A DNA stretch of 64,000 nt from RPQJ01 sp035554635 (GTDB lineage Bacteria > Pseudomonadota > Gammaproteobacteria > Steroidobacterales > Steroidobacteraceae). This document shows positions 24,255-34,172 of the stretch, one piece after another. The notes beneath the pieces are model-generated. The model did no database searches. It worked only from the letters and a program-made list of their open reading frames with translations, and was not told the DNA's origin. The stretch lies in assembly GCA_035554635.1 (NCBI GenBank), contig DATMIB010000213.1:1-64000 (forward strand), written 5' to 3'. The translations under genes were made by a program, and so were the position numbers. Every line of letters begins with the position of its first letter. The first letter of the stretch is position 1.

Positions 24255-25713
24255 CGGCGAGCCGCTCGTAAAGCTTTTCGTATTCCGCCGCGCTCGCCTC
24301 CCAGCTGAAATCCTGGGCCATCCCGTTCTGCACGAGCCGGCGCCAGACGCTCGGCCAGCCGTACCACTCGAGCGCCGTCGCAAGTCCCCAGCGCAGGCCG
24401 CCGGCGTCGAAGTCGTTGAACACCACGCCCGTGCCCTGGCCGGTGGCGGGATCGAAATGCTGCACGCTGTCGGCGAGGCCGCCGGTCCGTCGCACGATGG
24501 GCACCGTGCCGTAGCGCAGGCTGTACATCTGGTTGAGCCCGCAGGGCTCGTAGAGCGACGGCATCAGGAAAATGTCGGATGCGGCCTCGATGAAGTGAGC
24601 GAGCTCCTCGCTGTAGCCGCTGTAGAAGACGGCCTTGCCGGGGAAGCGTTCCTGCAGAGACGCCATGAACCGCTCGTATTTCGGCTCGCCACTGCCGAGC
24701 GCGACGAAGCGCACGTCGCGCTGCTGCAGCAATTCGGGCAGCGTCTGCTCGAGCAGGTCGATGCCCTTCTGCCGCGTCAGTCGCGTGACCATGCCGATCA
24801 GCGGTGTCGTGGCCGGCGCCGGCATCCGCAACAGGTCGAGCAGCGCCTCCTTGTTGCGCGCCTTGCCCGCGAGCTCGCCCGCGTCGTATGCGAACGGCAG
24901 CAGCCGGTCGGTCGCCGGGTTCCAGTCCTCGTAGTCGACGCCGTTCAGGATGCCGCACACGGCGTCGCGGCGTGCCCGCAGGTCCGCGTCGAGGCCGTGG
25001 CCGCCTTCGGGCGTCCGGATCTCGCGTGCATACGTCGGGCTCACCGTCGTCACTGCGTCTGCGTGCAGGATCGCGTGACGCATCGGATTGATGCGGCCCT
25101 GCGCAAGGTCGCCCGCGTGCAGGGCTTCGCGACCAACCCCCGGCCCGACATCCGCGGCCGCGGTCGCGTCGAAAGTGCCCTGGTAACCGATGTTGTGGAT
25201 CGTGAAGACGCTGCGCGTGCGACCGAAGACCTGGCGGTCCCAGGCGTAGGCGGTGCGCAGCAGCAGCGGCGCAAACGCCGTGTGCCAGTCGTTGCAGTGG
25301 ACGATTTCCGGCGCGAAGCCGAGCCGCTGGCAGCATTCGAGCGCCGCCCGGGTCAGCATCAGGAACCGCAGGTGTTCGTCGGCGGCGTCGGAATAGACGT
25401 GCGGACGGTCGAACAGCTCGGGGCAGTCGACCAGGTGAACCCAGAGGTCGTCGCGACCGGGCAGGCGCGCCTCGTGCACGTCGTAGCGGTATTCGCGCGT
25501 GCCGACCGCGACCGGCACGTCGCGAAGCCGTTCGTGCGGCCTGCGCTCGATGCCCTGCAGTTGCATGACCCCGTGCAGCGGCACGAACAGCCGCACGTCG
25601 TGGCCGCGACGGTGCAGCTGGCGCACGAGCGCCCCGGCGACGTCCCCGAGCCCGCCGGTCTTGGCGAGCGGCGAGACCTCGGCGGCGAGGAAGCAGATGC
25701 GATGGCGGGCCAT
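24244..25713 (-). CDS. glgA: Glycogen synthase (ADP-glucose-dependent)
   Basis: A 489-residue GT5 enzyme that adds ADP-glucose to glycogen chains. The N-terminal Rossmann domain starts ICFLAAEVSPLAKTGGLGDVAGAL with the ADP-glucose KTGGL motif. Other landmarks are VHCNDWHTA, TVSPTYAREI, and the C-terminal block FLMPSLYEPCGLNQMYSLRYGTVPIVRRTGGLADSV. The ATG at 25713 gives the normal family length; further upstream in-frame codons enter the promoter of the next gene. The C-terminus ERLAGRV ends at a TAG supplied by the inverted repeat, so the extreme C-terminus may have been reshaped by the insertion. It works with GlgC encoded nearby. Confidence 0.96.
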   Translation of the reverse strand: MARHRICFLAAEVSPLAKTGGLGDVAGALVRQLHRRGHDVRLFVPLHGVMQLQGIERRPHERLRDVPVAVGTREYRYDVHEARLPGRDDLWVHLVDCPELFDRPHVYSDAADEHLRFLMLTRAALECCQRLGFAPEIVHCNDWHTAFAPLLLRTAYAWDRQVFGRTRSVFTIHNIGYQGTFDATAAADVGPGVGREALHAGDLAQGRINPMRHAILHADAVTTVSPTYAREIRTPEGGHGLDADLRARRDAVCGILNGVDYEDWNPATDRLLPFAYDAGELAGKARNKEALLDLLRMPAPATTPLIGMVTRLTRQKGIDLLEQTLPELLQQRDVRFVALGSGEPKYERFMASLQERFPGKAVFYSGYSEELAHFIEAASDIFLMPSLYEPCGLNQMYSLRYGTVPIVRRTGGLADSVQHFDPATGQGTGVVFNDFDAGGLRWGLATALEWYGWPSVWRRLVQNGMAQDFSWEASAAEYEKLYERLAGRV

Positions 25714-25796
25714 GAGCCGCCAAGTGTGCCACACGGACGGTGCACGACAGCACGATCCGGGTGGCCGGGCCCGGACGGGTGGGTATGCTTGCACGC

Positions 25797-26768
25797 ATGA
25801 ACGCCGTCACCCTCACACCTCCGCACCCGCCGCAGGATTTCGCGCGGATCGCACGCGCGATCGAGTACGTGGCCGCGCACGTGCAGGAACAGCCGGCGCT
25901 CGCCGACATCGCGGCCGTGGCGGGCTGGAGCGAGTATCACTTCGCGCGCGTGTTCCGGCGCTGGGCGGGCATTTCGCCCAAGCAGTTGCTGCAGCACCTG
26001 TCGCTCGTCGCCGCCAAGCGCACGCTCGACGACCAGCGCTCGGTGCTGCAAGCCGCGCTGGACGCAGGGCTCTCCGGCCCGGGGCGCCTGCACGACCTGT
26101 TCGTCACGCTCGAAGCGGTCACGCCCGGCGAGTACAAGTCACGCGGTCGTGGCATGAGCATGCGCCACGGTACGGCGTCGACGCCGTTCGGGCCTGCACG
26201 CATCGCCGCGACCGAGCGCGGCATTGCGTTCCTCGCGTTCGAGGGCGCGGACGGCGGCTACGACGGCTGGGACGAATTCCGGCACACCTGGCGTGAAGCG
26301 CGCTGGGATCCCGACGAGGCGATGGCGAGCGCCGTCGCGACGAGTGTCTGGCAGGCGGCGCCGGGTACAGCGTGCAACCTCACGCTGTGGCTGCACGGCA
26401 GCAACTTCCAGTTGCAGGTGTGGCAGGCGTTGCTGGCCGCGGGCGCCGAGGCGACCGTGACCTACGCCGAGCTCGCGCGCCGGATCGGTCGTGCTTCGGC
26501 GTGCCGTGCGGTGGGCACTGCGGTGGGATCGAACAGCGTGGCCTGGCTGATCCCGTGCCATCACGTGCTGCGCGCGAACGGCGCGCTCGGCGGCTATCGC
26601 TGGGGCATCGAGCGCAAGCGGGCGATGCTGGCCTGGGAGGTCGCGCGGTCGGTCGCGCTCAGGGACGCTTCTCGTCCTCTTCCCGAGCGCCTTTCTCGCG
26701 CTTCGGCAGCAGCGCGCTCAGCATCGAATCCTGGATCTTCCCCAGCGTTTCGAGGTTCGACCGCGTGA
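25797..26768 (+). CDS. AraC-type regulator fused to O6-alkylguanine-DNA methyltransferase (Ada-like)
   Basis: A 323-residue two-domain protein from ATG 25797 (ATG 25785 is possible). An N-terminal AraC helix-turn-helix (DFARIARAIEYVAAH to KRTLDDQRSVLQAALDAGL) is followed by the alkyltransferase domain: LWLHGSNFQLQVWQALL, then SNSVAWLIPCHHVLRANGALGGYRWGIERK, with the acceptor cysteine in PCHHV (the family usually has PCHRV). The zinc-binding N-terminal domain of E. coli Ada is absent. The last roughly 37 codons overlap the convergent phaR gene by 110 bases and are rich in Ser, Arg and Ala, unlike a conserved tail. Role: repair of O6-alkylguanine, possibly with regulation of the response. Confidence 0.9.
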   Translation: MNAVTLTPPHPPQDFARIARAIEYVAAHVQEQPALADIAAVAGWSEYHFARVFRRWAGISPKQLLQHLSLVAAKRTLDDQRSVLQAALDAGLSGPGRLHDLFVTLEAVTPGEYKSRGRGMSMRHGTASTPFGPARIAATERGIAFLAFEGADGGYDGWDEFRHTWREARWDPDEAMASAVATSVWQAAPGTACNLTLWLHGSNFQLQVWQALLAAGAEATVTYAELARRIGRASACRAVGTAVGSNSVAWLIPCHHVLRANGALGGYRWGIERKRAMLAWEVARSVALRDASRPLPERLSRASAAARSASNPGSSPAFRGSTA

Positions 26769-27147
26769 GGTCGGCCATCGTCGCGAGCGGAGCCGACGAG
26801 ACGATCTTCGAGATCTGCTGCTGCACGTTCTCCTGCTGGTGCAGGAAGGTCTCGATGCTCTTTTCGAGGAAGCTCGCGAGGAACCCCTGCATCGAGTTGC
26901 CGTAGAACCGGATGATCGACTCGAGCACCGTCGTGCTCAGGATCGGCCGTCCGAACTGTTCCTGCTCGGCGATCACCTGCAGCAGGATGTGGCGCGTGAT
27001 GTCCGTGCCCGTCTTGTCCTCGACGACGCGGATGCGCTCGCCCTTGACGATCAGGCCGCGGATGTCGTCGAGGGTGATGTGACGGCTCTGCGACGCGTCG
27101 TACAGCCGACGGTTCGCATATTTCTTGATCAGGCGTTCCTGGGTCAT
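26659..27147 (-). CDS. phaR: Polyhydroxyalkanoate synthesis repressor PhaR
   Basis: A 162-residue protein with the PHB/PHA accumulation regulator domain at the N-terminus: RLIKKYANRRLYDASQSRHITLDDI, followed by VKGERIRVVEDKTGTDITRHILLQVI. The C-terminal half (NSMQGFLASFLEKSIETFLHQQENVQQQISKI) is helical and likely coiled-coil. PhaR binds DNA and nascent PHA granules and is released from phasin promoters when polymer forms. The phasin gene lies upstream on the same strand and candidate operators are at 27170-27200 and 27721-27786. The 3' end overlaps the convergent alkyltransferase gene by 110 bases. Confidence 0.93.
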   Translation of the reverse strand: MTQERLIKKYANRRLYDASQSRHITLDDIRGLIVKGERIRVVEDKTGTDITRHILLQVIAEQEQFGRPILSTTVLESIIRFYGNSMQGFLASFLEKSIETFLHQQENVQQQISKIVSSAPLATMADLTRSNLETLGKIQDSMLSALLPKREKGAREEDEKRP

Positions 27148-27169
27148 GGCCCCGGAGTGTACCTGAGCC

Positions 27170-27200
27170 CTGCTGCGGGGCATCAAATGCAGTGCAGCAG
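27170..27200. promoter_or_regulatory. Candidate PhaR autoregulatory site
   Basis: CTGCTGC (27170-27176) and GCAGCAG (27194-27200) form a 7-base inverted repeat, with TGCAGTGCAG overlapping the right arm. It lies 23 bases upstream of phaR. TGCA-rich, CTGC/GCAG dyads are described for PhaR binding in other bacteria; its use here is inference. Confidence 0.45.
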
Positions 27201-27316
27201 AGCTCGTGCCACCCCGGCAGCGTACCCACCGCACCAAGGCCGGCCCCGGCCCGTCCGAGAGGGCGGCCCGGCGCACAGGAAGTCCTGTCCCCGCGCGCCC
27301 GGTGCGGTTTCGTCGA

Positions 27317-27664
27317 TCAGTCCGGCTTGCCCGTCAGCGACGCGGCGGTCTCTTCGAACCAGCCCGTGAAACTGGCCTGGGAGTCGGCGGCGAGGGCATC
27401 GAAGGCCTGCTGGCGTTCCTGCGCCCTTGCGGAGAACCGGGTCGCGACCTCGCGCTGCTTCGCGAACAGGGTCGGCAGGTCCCGTGCCGTGGACGTGGCA
27501 TGGAGCTGGTCGAGACCGAGCTGCAGCAAGTCGCCCGTCCATTCGTACTGGAAGCGTGCGACGCGCTCGACGTGGCCGAGCACGACCTCGTTCAGTCGCG
27601 CTGCCGGTTCGAATGCGCGCCTGGCGTAACCCGCGAAATCGGTGGTCGTGCGCTTGGCTGCCAT
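27317..27664 (-). CDS. Phasin family protein
   Basis: A 115-residue amphipathic, helix-rich protein: FAGYARRAFEPAARLNEVVLGHVERVARFQYEWTGDLLQLGLDQL, then RDLPTLFAKQREVATRFSARAQERQQAF and SFTGWFEETAASL. This matches the phasin_2 type that coats PHA granules and controls their size and number. It precedes phaR on the same strand and is divergent from the MaoC hydratase. It is probably repressed by PhaR through the dyad at 27721. Confidence 0.88.
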   Translation of the reverse strand: MAAKRTTTDFAGYARRAFEPAARLNEVVLGHVERVARFQYEWTGDLLQLGLDQLHATSTARDLPTLFAKQREVATRFSARAQERQQAFDALAADSQASFTGWFEETAASLTGKPD

Positions 27665-27701
27665 GCTTGGTGCTCCGGTCGATAGAGGTTGTGGCGGGGC
27701 G

Positions 27702-27731
27702 ATGCTAGCAGCCTGTCATGTTGCATCGCAA
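27702..27731 (-). promoter_or_regulatory. Phasin promoter with TTGC-N3-GCAA dyad
   Basis: On the minus strand TTGCGA (27731-27726) and TAGCAT (27707-27702) are spaced 18 bases, a reasonable -35/-10 pair 38 bases upstream of the phasin ATG. The -35 element is inside the perfect dyad TTGC-ATC-GCAA (27721-27731), so a bound repressor would block polymerase. Confidence 0.55.
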
Positions 27732-27760
27732 TAAAGCGAAAAGCGCTGGCAGCAGGCCCG

Positions 27761-27786
27761 TTGCGATCAGGATTGTTGCGATGCAG
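27761..27786 (+). promoter_or_regulatory. Two TTGCGAT repeats, candidate PhaR sites
   Basis: TTGCGATCAG (27761-27770) and TTGCGATGCAG (27776-27786) are direct repeats spaced 15 bases. The second is a TTGC-N3-GCAG dyad. They face the inverted copy at 27721-27731 in the divergent phasin/MaoC control region. Confidence 0.45.
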
Positions 27787-27879
27787 CAGCCGACGGTCGA
27801 GCAGGTCTCGGCGCGCGACGGTGCATTCGCGCGGCAGGTCGCTTAGCCTCCGCCACTCGACCAATCACCGGGAGCAGAC

Positions 27880-28353
27880 GTGACCAGTACCGCAGCCGCC
27901 GTGCACGAGGACCTGCAGGCTCGCATCGGCCAGGAGATCCACTGCAGCGACTGGCTCGAGGTCACGCAGGCGCGAATCGATGCCTTCGCGGCCGCCACCG
28001 GCGATTTCCAGTGGATCCACGTCGACCCGGAGCGGGCCGCGCGCGAGTCGCCGTACCGGGCGACGATCGCCCACGGGTACCTGACCCTCTCGCTGTACCC
28101 GCTGCTGCGCGGCCTCGTCGACGCCGACAAGCCCCTGTTCCCGGGCATCCAGCGCGTCATCAACTACGGGCTCGACAAGCTCCGGTTCCCGAATGCCGTC
28201 CGCGCCGGCAGCCGCGTGCGCGCACATTGCGTGCTGCTGGCCGTCACCGAGGTGCCGGGCGGGCTGCAGTTGCACGAGCAGTACACGGTCGAGATCGACG
28301 GCGAGGGCAAGCCTGCATGTGTTGCCGAAGCGATCATGCGGGCGTATTTCTGA
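27880..28353 (+). CDS. MaoC-like (R)-specific enoyl-CoA hydratase
   Basis: A 157-residue hot-dog-fold protein from a GTG with GGGAG 5 bases upstream. The hydratase-2 motif is present: FAAATGDFQWIHVDPERAARESPYRATIAHGYLTLSL, with the catalytic Asp (TGDFQWIH) and His (WIHVD). Such enzymes convert trans-2-enoyl-CoA into (R)-3-hydroxyacyl-CoA, which can feed PHA polymerisation. The divergent phasin gene and shared putative PhaR sites support that role, but other acyl-CoA substrates are possible. Length agrees with PhaJ/MaoC proteins (about 150). Confidence 0.9.
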   Translation: MTSTAAAVHEDLQARIGQEIHCSDWLEVTQARIDAFAAATGDFQWIHVDPERAARESPYRATIAHGYLTLSLYPLLRGLVDADKPLFPGIQRVINYGLDKLRFPNAVRAGSRVRAHCVLLAVTEVPGGLQLHEQYTVEIDGEGKPACVAEAIMRAYF

Positions 28354-28494
28354 CGACCGTACGACTGCGACGGGACCGGGACGCCCGGCGTCGGTTCCGT
28401 TCTGCCCAGATTCCTGCCCGGCATGAAGCCGGCCGCGACCGTTGGCTATAGTCCGAAGGAAAAGGCAAGCCCGCAGGGGCGAAGGGACCCACCC

Positions 28495-29436
28495 ATGATC
28501 TACGACAACATCCTCGGCACGATCGGCCGCACGCCCATCGTCCGCATCAACCGGCTCGCGCCTGCGCACGCGACGCTGTACGTGAAGTGCGAGTTCTTCA
28601 ACCCGCTGGGCTCGGTCAAGGATCGCCTCGCGATCGCGATCATCGAGGACGCGGAAAAGCGCGGCGAATTGAAGCCGGGCCAGACGGTCGTCGAGGCGAC
28701 CTCGGGCAACACCGGCATCGCGCTCGCGATGGTGTGCGCGGCCAAGGGCTACCCGTTCGTCGCCGTGATGGTCGAGACGTTCTCGGTCGAGCGACGCAAG
28801 ATCATGCGCATGCTCGGCGCGAAGGTGATCCTGACACCGGCCGCCGAGCGTGGCAGCGGCATGGTGCGCAAGGCCGAGGAACTCGCGAAGAAGCACGGCT
28901 GGTTCCTGGCGCGGCAGTTCGAGAACGAGGCGAATCCGGCGTACCACCGCGCCACGACGGGCCCCGAAATCCTCAGCGACTTCGCCGGCAAGCGCCTCGA
29001 TTTCTTCGTCACGGGTTGGGGCACCGGCGGCACGCTCACGGGCGCCGGCGAGATGATCCGGCTCGCACGGCCCGACACGCGCATCATCGCCACGGAGCCC
29101 GCGGGCGCGTCGCTGCTGGCCGGTGCCGAGTTCAAGCCGCACAAGATCCAGGGCTGGACACCCGACTTCGTGCCCAAGGTGCTCAACCGCGCCGTGCCGC
29201 ACGAGATCCTGCCGGTGACGGACGAGGAGGCGATCGCCGCCTCGCGCGCGCTCGCGGCGAAGGAGGGCATCTTCGTCGGCATCTCCTCGGGCGGCACGTT
29301 CGCCGCGGCGCTCAAGGTCGCGGAAAAAGCGCCGCAGGGCTCGGTGATCCTGGCCATGCTGCCCGACACGGGCGAGCGCTACCTGTCGACGCCGTTGTTC
29401 GAGGGAGTGGCGGAGGGCTCCGACGCGGAGCCTTGA
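28495..29436 (+). CDS. cysK: Cysteine synthase A (O-acetylserine sulfhydrylase)
   Basis: A 313-residue PLP enzyme of the fold-type II beta family. The PLP lysine is Lys42 in NPLGSVKDR, the phosphate/substrate loop is EATSGNTGIA, and the glycine-rich GTGGTLTG and the C-terminal ISSGGT motif are in place. It makes cysteine from O-acetylserine and sulfide. The ATG at 28495 (GAAGGGACCCACCC before it) gives the normal length; an upstream in-frame ATG at 28423 would add 24 residues not seen in the family. CysK and CysM types are hard to separate by eye; CysK is preferred by overall sequence. Confidence 0.93.
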   Translation: MIYDNILGTIGRTPIVRINRLAPAHATLYVKCEFFNPLGSVKDRLAIAIIEDAEKRGELKPGQTVVEATSGNTGIALAMVCAAKGYPFVAVMVETFSVERRKIMRMLGAKVILTPAAERGSGMVRKAEELAKKHGWFLARQFENEANPAYHRATTGPEILSDFAGKRLDFFVTGWGTGGTLTGAGEMIRLARPDTRIIATEPAGASLLAGAEFKPHKIQGWTPDFVPKVLNRAVPHEILPVTDEEAIAASRALAAKEGIFVGISSGGTFAAALKVAEKAPQGSVILAMLPDTGERYLSTPLFEGVAEGSDAEP

Positions 29437-29494
29437 TAGCCGTCGGTCCGGCATCGGGCGCGTCGCCGTCCATACGGAGACGCGCCGCTTGGAG

Positions 29495-29518
29495 GAGGGC
29501 GCCCCGCGGGGCGCCCTC
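29495..29518. terminator. Perfect 24-base palindrome after cysK
   Basis: GAGGGCGCCCCG followed by its exact complement, 58 bases after the cysK stop. It would form a very stable hairpin. No T-run follows, so it may be a Rho-assisted terminator or a protein site. Confidence 0.5.
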
Positions 29519-29677
29519 GCGCATGTGCGGACGGCAGACTGAGTCCGTGCCACGTGCGCCACCGCGGGCCAGTGCGCCTGGCCGGCCGCCAGCGGCCGCA
29601 CACGGACCGTCACATGTATATTGCACAATCCGGGTTCCGACCCTTGCCTGGCGCCGTGCTGGCGTACCCGAACATCG

Positions 29678-30852
<1,175 letters not shown>

Positions 30853-30856
<4 letters not shown>

Positions 30857-33800
30857 AGCTTTCCGAACTCTCGGTCAAGCGGCCCGTCTTCGCCGCGGTC
30901 ATCAGCCTGATGCTGGTGATCCTCGGCCTGCTGGCGGCCCAGCGCCTGCCCGTGCGCGAGCTCCCCGACGTCGAGAGTCCGGTCGTCTCGGTCGAGACGA
31001 ACTATCTCGGTGCGTCCGCCGACGTCGTCGAGACCAAGATCACGCAGGTGCTCGAGGAGCGCGTTGCCGGGCTCGAGGGCATCACCAAGATCACTTCGCA
31101 GAGCACCGACGGGCGCTCGAGCATCAACATCGAGTTCGACCCGGACCGCTCCGTGGACGAGGCGGCCAACGACGTCCGCGACCGCGTCGCGCGCGTCATG
31201 GACGACCTGCCGCCCGAGGCGGACCCGCCCGAGGTGGGCAAGGTCGATTTCAATGCCGAGCCGGTGATCTGGCTCGTGCTCTCGAGCGACACGATGAACG
31301 CGCTCGAGCTGACCGACTTCGCCGAGCGCGAACTGGTCGACCGCTTCAGCGTACTGCCCGGTGTCGCGCGCGTGCGCATGAACGGCGCGCGTCGTTACGC
31401 GATGCGCGTCTGGATCGATCGCGAGGCACTCGCGGCACGGCAGATGACGGTGGCCGACGTCGAAGCCGCGTTGCGGCGCGAGAACGTGCAGCTGCCGGCG
31501 GGTCGGCTCGAGTCGTCGCAGCGTGAGCTGACGCTGCGCACGGAAACGGGCCTCAACACCGAAGCCGAGTTCCGCCAGCTCGCCATCGGTCGCGGCGCCG
31601 ACGGCTACCTCGTGCGGCTCGGCGAGGTCGCCGACGTGCGGCTCTCGGCCGAGAACGAACGCAGCCTCACGCGCACCAACGGCGTGCCCGGCCTCAGCAT
31701 CGGCGTCGAGCAGATCTCGAAGGCGAACACGATCGCCGTCGCCCGGGCCGTGCGCGCCGAGCGGGAACGCGTCGTGCAGGACCTGCCGGAGGGCACGCGC
31801 CTCGAGGTCAATCTCGATCGCTCGGTCTTCATCGAGGAATCGATGAAAGAGGTGGTCGAGGCGCTCGTGATCGCGATGGCGCTCGTGATCGGCGTGATCT
31901 ACGTCTTCCTCGGCAACGCACGCGCCACGCTCGTGCCGGCCGTCACGATCCCGGTGTCGATCATTGCGGCTTTCGTGGTGATGGCGGCGCTCGGCTTCTC
32001 GATCAACACGCTGACGCTGCTCGGCCTCGTGCTCGCGATCGGCCTCGTCGTCGACGACGCGATCGTCGTGCTCGAGAACATCTACCGGCGCATGGAGCGC
32101 GGCGAACCGTCCCTGGTCGCCTCGGTCGACGGCTCGCGCGAGATCGGCTTCGCCGTGGTTGCGACGACGCTCGTGCTCGTCGCCGTGTTCGTGCCGATGT
32201 CGTTCCTCGAGGGCAACGTCGGCAAGCTGTTCCGCGAGTTCGGCTTCACGATCGCGGCGGCGGTCGCGTTCTCCGCGCTGATCGCGCTGACCCTGACGCC
32301 GATGCTGACCTCGAAGCTGTTCGCGCGCGGCGTTCGCCGTTCGCGCATGACCGAGGCCGTCGAGGCGTTCTTCGCGCGGCTCTCGGCCTGGTACGACGGC
32401 GTGCTGCGTGGCGCGATGCGCCGGCCCTGGTTCGTCGTGCTCGGCGCGATCGCCGCGACGGGCCTGGCGGCGGTGCTGCTGCGCGTGCTGCCGAGCGAAC
32501 TGGCGCCGTCGGAAGACCGCGGCTTCATGATGATCGGCCTGAACGGCCCCGAGGGCGCCTCGCTCGACTACATGGACCGTCACGCGCGCGCGGTCGAGGG
32601 CATCGTCCGCAGGGAGATCGAGACCGGCGAGGTCGTGCGTCTCAACATCCGCGTGCCGGGCGCGTTCGGCGGCGGCGCCGAAATGAGCCAGGCGCGCGGA
32701 TTCGTGCTGCTGGCGCCGTGGGACGACCGCGAGCGCACCGCCGACCAGGTTGCGCAGTCGATCCGCGGCGAACTGAACAAGCTGCCCGGCGTGCGTGGGT
32801 TCGTCACGATTCCGGGCGGCTGGGCACAGGGCCAGGGCGCGCCGGTGCAGGTCGTGCTGCAGGGCACCGAGTACGCCGACCTCGTGCAGTACCGCGACCT
32901 GCTGATGGACCGCATGGGCGAGAACCCCGGGCTCACCAACGTCAACTCGAACTACGAGGAGCGCAAGCCGCAGCTCAACGTCGCGGTGGACCGCAACCGT
33001 GCCGCGGACCTCGGCGTGTCGCTGCAGACGGTGTCGCGCACGCTCGAGACCGTGCTCGGTTCGCGCATCGTGACGACCTTCATCGATCGCGACCGTGAAT
33101 ACAGCGTGATCCTGCAGGGGCGCGCGGAGGACCGCGCGACGCCGGCGGACCTCGACAACCTCTACGTGCGCTCCGACCGCAGCGGCGAACTCGTGCCGCT
33201 GTCGAACCTCGTGCAGTTGACCGAACTCGCGGGGCCGACTCGCCTCAACCGCTTCGACCGGCTGCGCTCGATCACGGTCAGCGCGGCGCTCGTGCCCGGC
33301 TACACGCTCGGCGAGGCGTTGCAGTACGTCGAAGGCGTGGTCGAGCGCGACATGCCGCCGTCGGTCAAGCTCGGCTACGACGGCCAGTCGCGCGAGTTCA
33401 AGCAGTCGGGCACGCAGCTCTACTGGATGTTCGTGCTGGCGCTCGTGATCGTGTTCCTGGTGCTGGCGGCGCTGTTCGAGAGCTTCCTGCACCCGTTCAT
33501 CATCATCACGACGGTGCCGCTCGCGATCATCGGTGCGCTGGTCGGGCTCTGGCTCTACGGCATGTCGATCAACGTGTTCAGCCAGATCGCGGCCATCATG
33601 CTCGTGGGTCTCGCCGCCAAGAACGGCATCCTGATCGTCGAGTTCGCCAACCAGCTGCGCGACCGCGGCGTCGACCACGTCGAGGCCGTGATCGAGGCGG
33701 CGGCCATCCGCCTGCGACCGGTGCTGATGACGAGCTTCTGCACGGCGTTCGGCGCGCTGCCGCTGATGCTCGCCTCGGGGGCGGGCGCACAGGCGCTGCA

Positions 33801-34005
33801 GGCGATCGGGGTCGTCGTGTTCTACGGCGTCGTGATTTCGGTGCTGCTGACGCTGCTGGTGGTGCCGGCCGTCTACGCGCTCGTCGCGCGCAACACGCGG
33901 TCGCCGCAGGCCATCGCCCAGCAGCTCGAACGGCTTCGCACACGCCTCGGGCAGGCCCAACCGGCGCCCGACGAACCCGGCAGCAGTGCGGGCGAGCGCG
34001 CCTAA
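30853..34005 (+). CDS. RND efflux inner-membrane permease subunit
   Basis: A 1050-residue AcrB/MexB-superfamily pump. Twelve membrane segments are expected: one at the N-terminus (FAAVISLMLVILGLL), then the two groups around the large periplasmic loops. The proton-relay residues are visible: Asp-Asp in GLVVDDAIVVLENIYRR and Lys in GLAAKNGILIVEFANQLRD. The docking and pore domains lie between. Length is as expected (1020-1060). It is translationally coupled to the adaptor. Substrates (drugs, detergents, or other toxic compounds) cannot be told from the sequence. No dedicated regulator is adjacent. Confidence 0.96.
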
Positions 34006-34071
34006 GTTATTGTCAAATAAGAACTAAATGGCCAAGGTCGGCCGGCCGGAGCTGGCCGACCCGGCGGGCTT

Positions 34072-34080
34072 TGCTACAAT
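34072..34080 (+). promoter_or_regulatory. Extended -10 element TGCTACAAT
   Basis: TG-n-TACAAT in the gap between the RND permease and the carboxypeptidase, 92 bases before the ATG at 34173. It is one base from a consensus -10 with the extended TG. It argues against the in-frame TTG at 34071 being a start codon. Confidence 0.55.
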
Positions 34081-34172
34081 CGCCACCCGTCCCGGGACGG
34101 TTCCCACCGCTCCCGACCCGACGGGAAGTGGCCGCGGTCCGCGGCCCGACGACCGGCGATCCCGTTGCAGCC

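Noticed and set aside
28423..28494. Upstream ATG extension of cysK
   Set aside because: Adds 24 residues before the conserved MIYDNILGTIGRTP start that are rich in Pro, Lys and Arg and absent from the family.
34071..34172. N-terminal extension of the M32 carboxypeptidase from TTG 34071
   Set aside because: The TTG is inside an extended -10 element (TGCTACAAT) and the added residues are Pro/Arg-rich and unlike the family.
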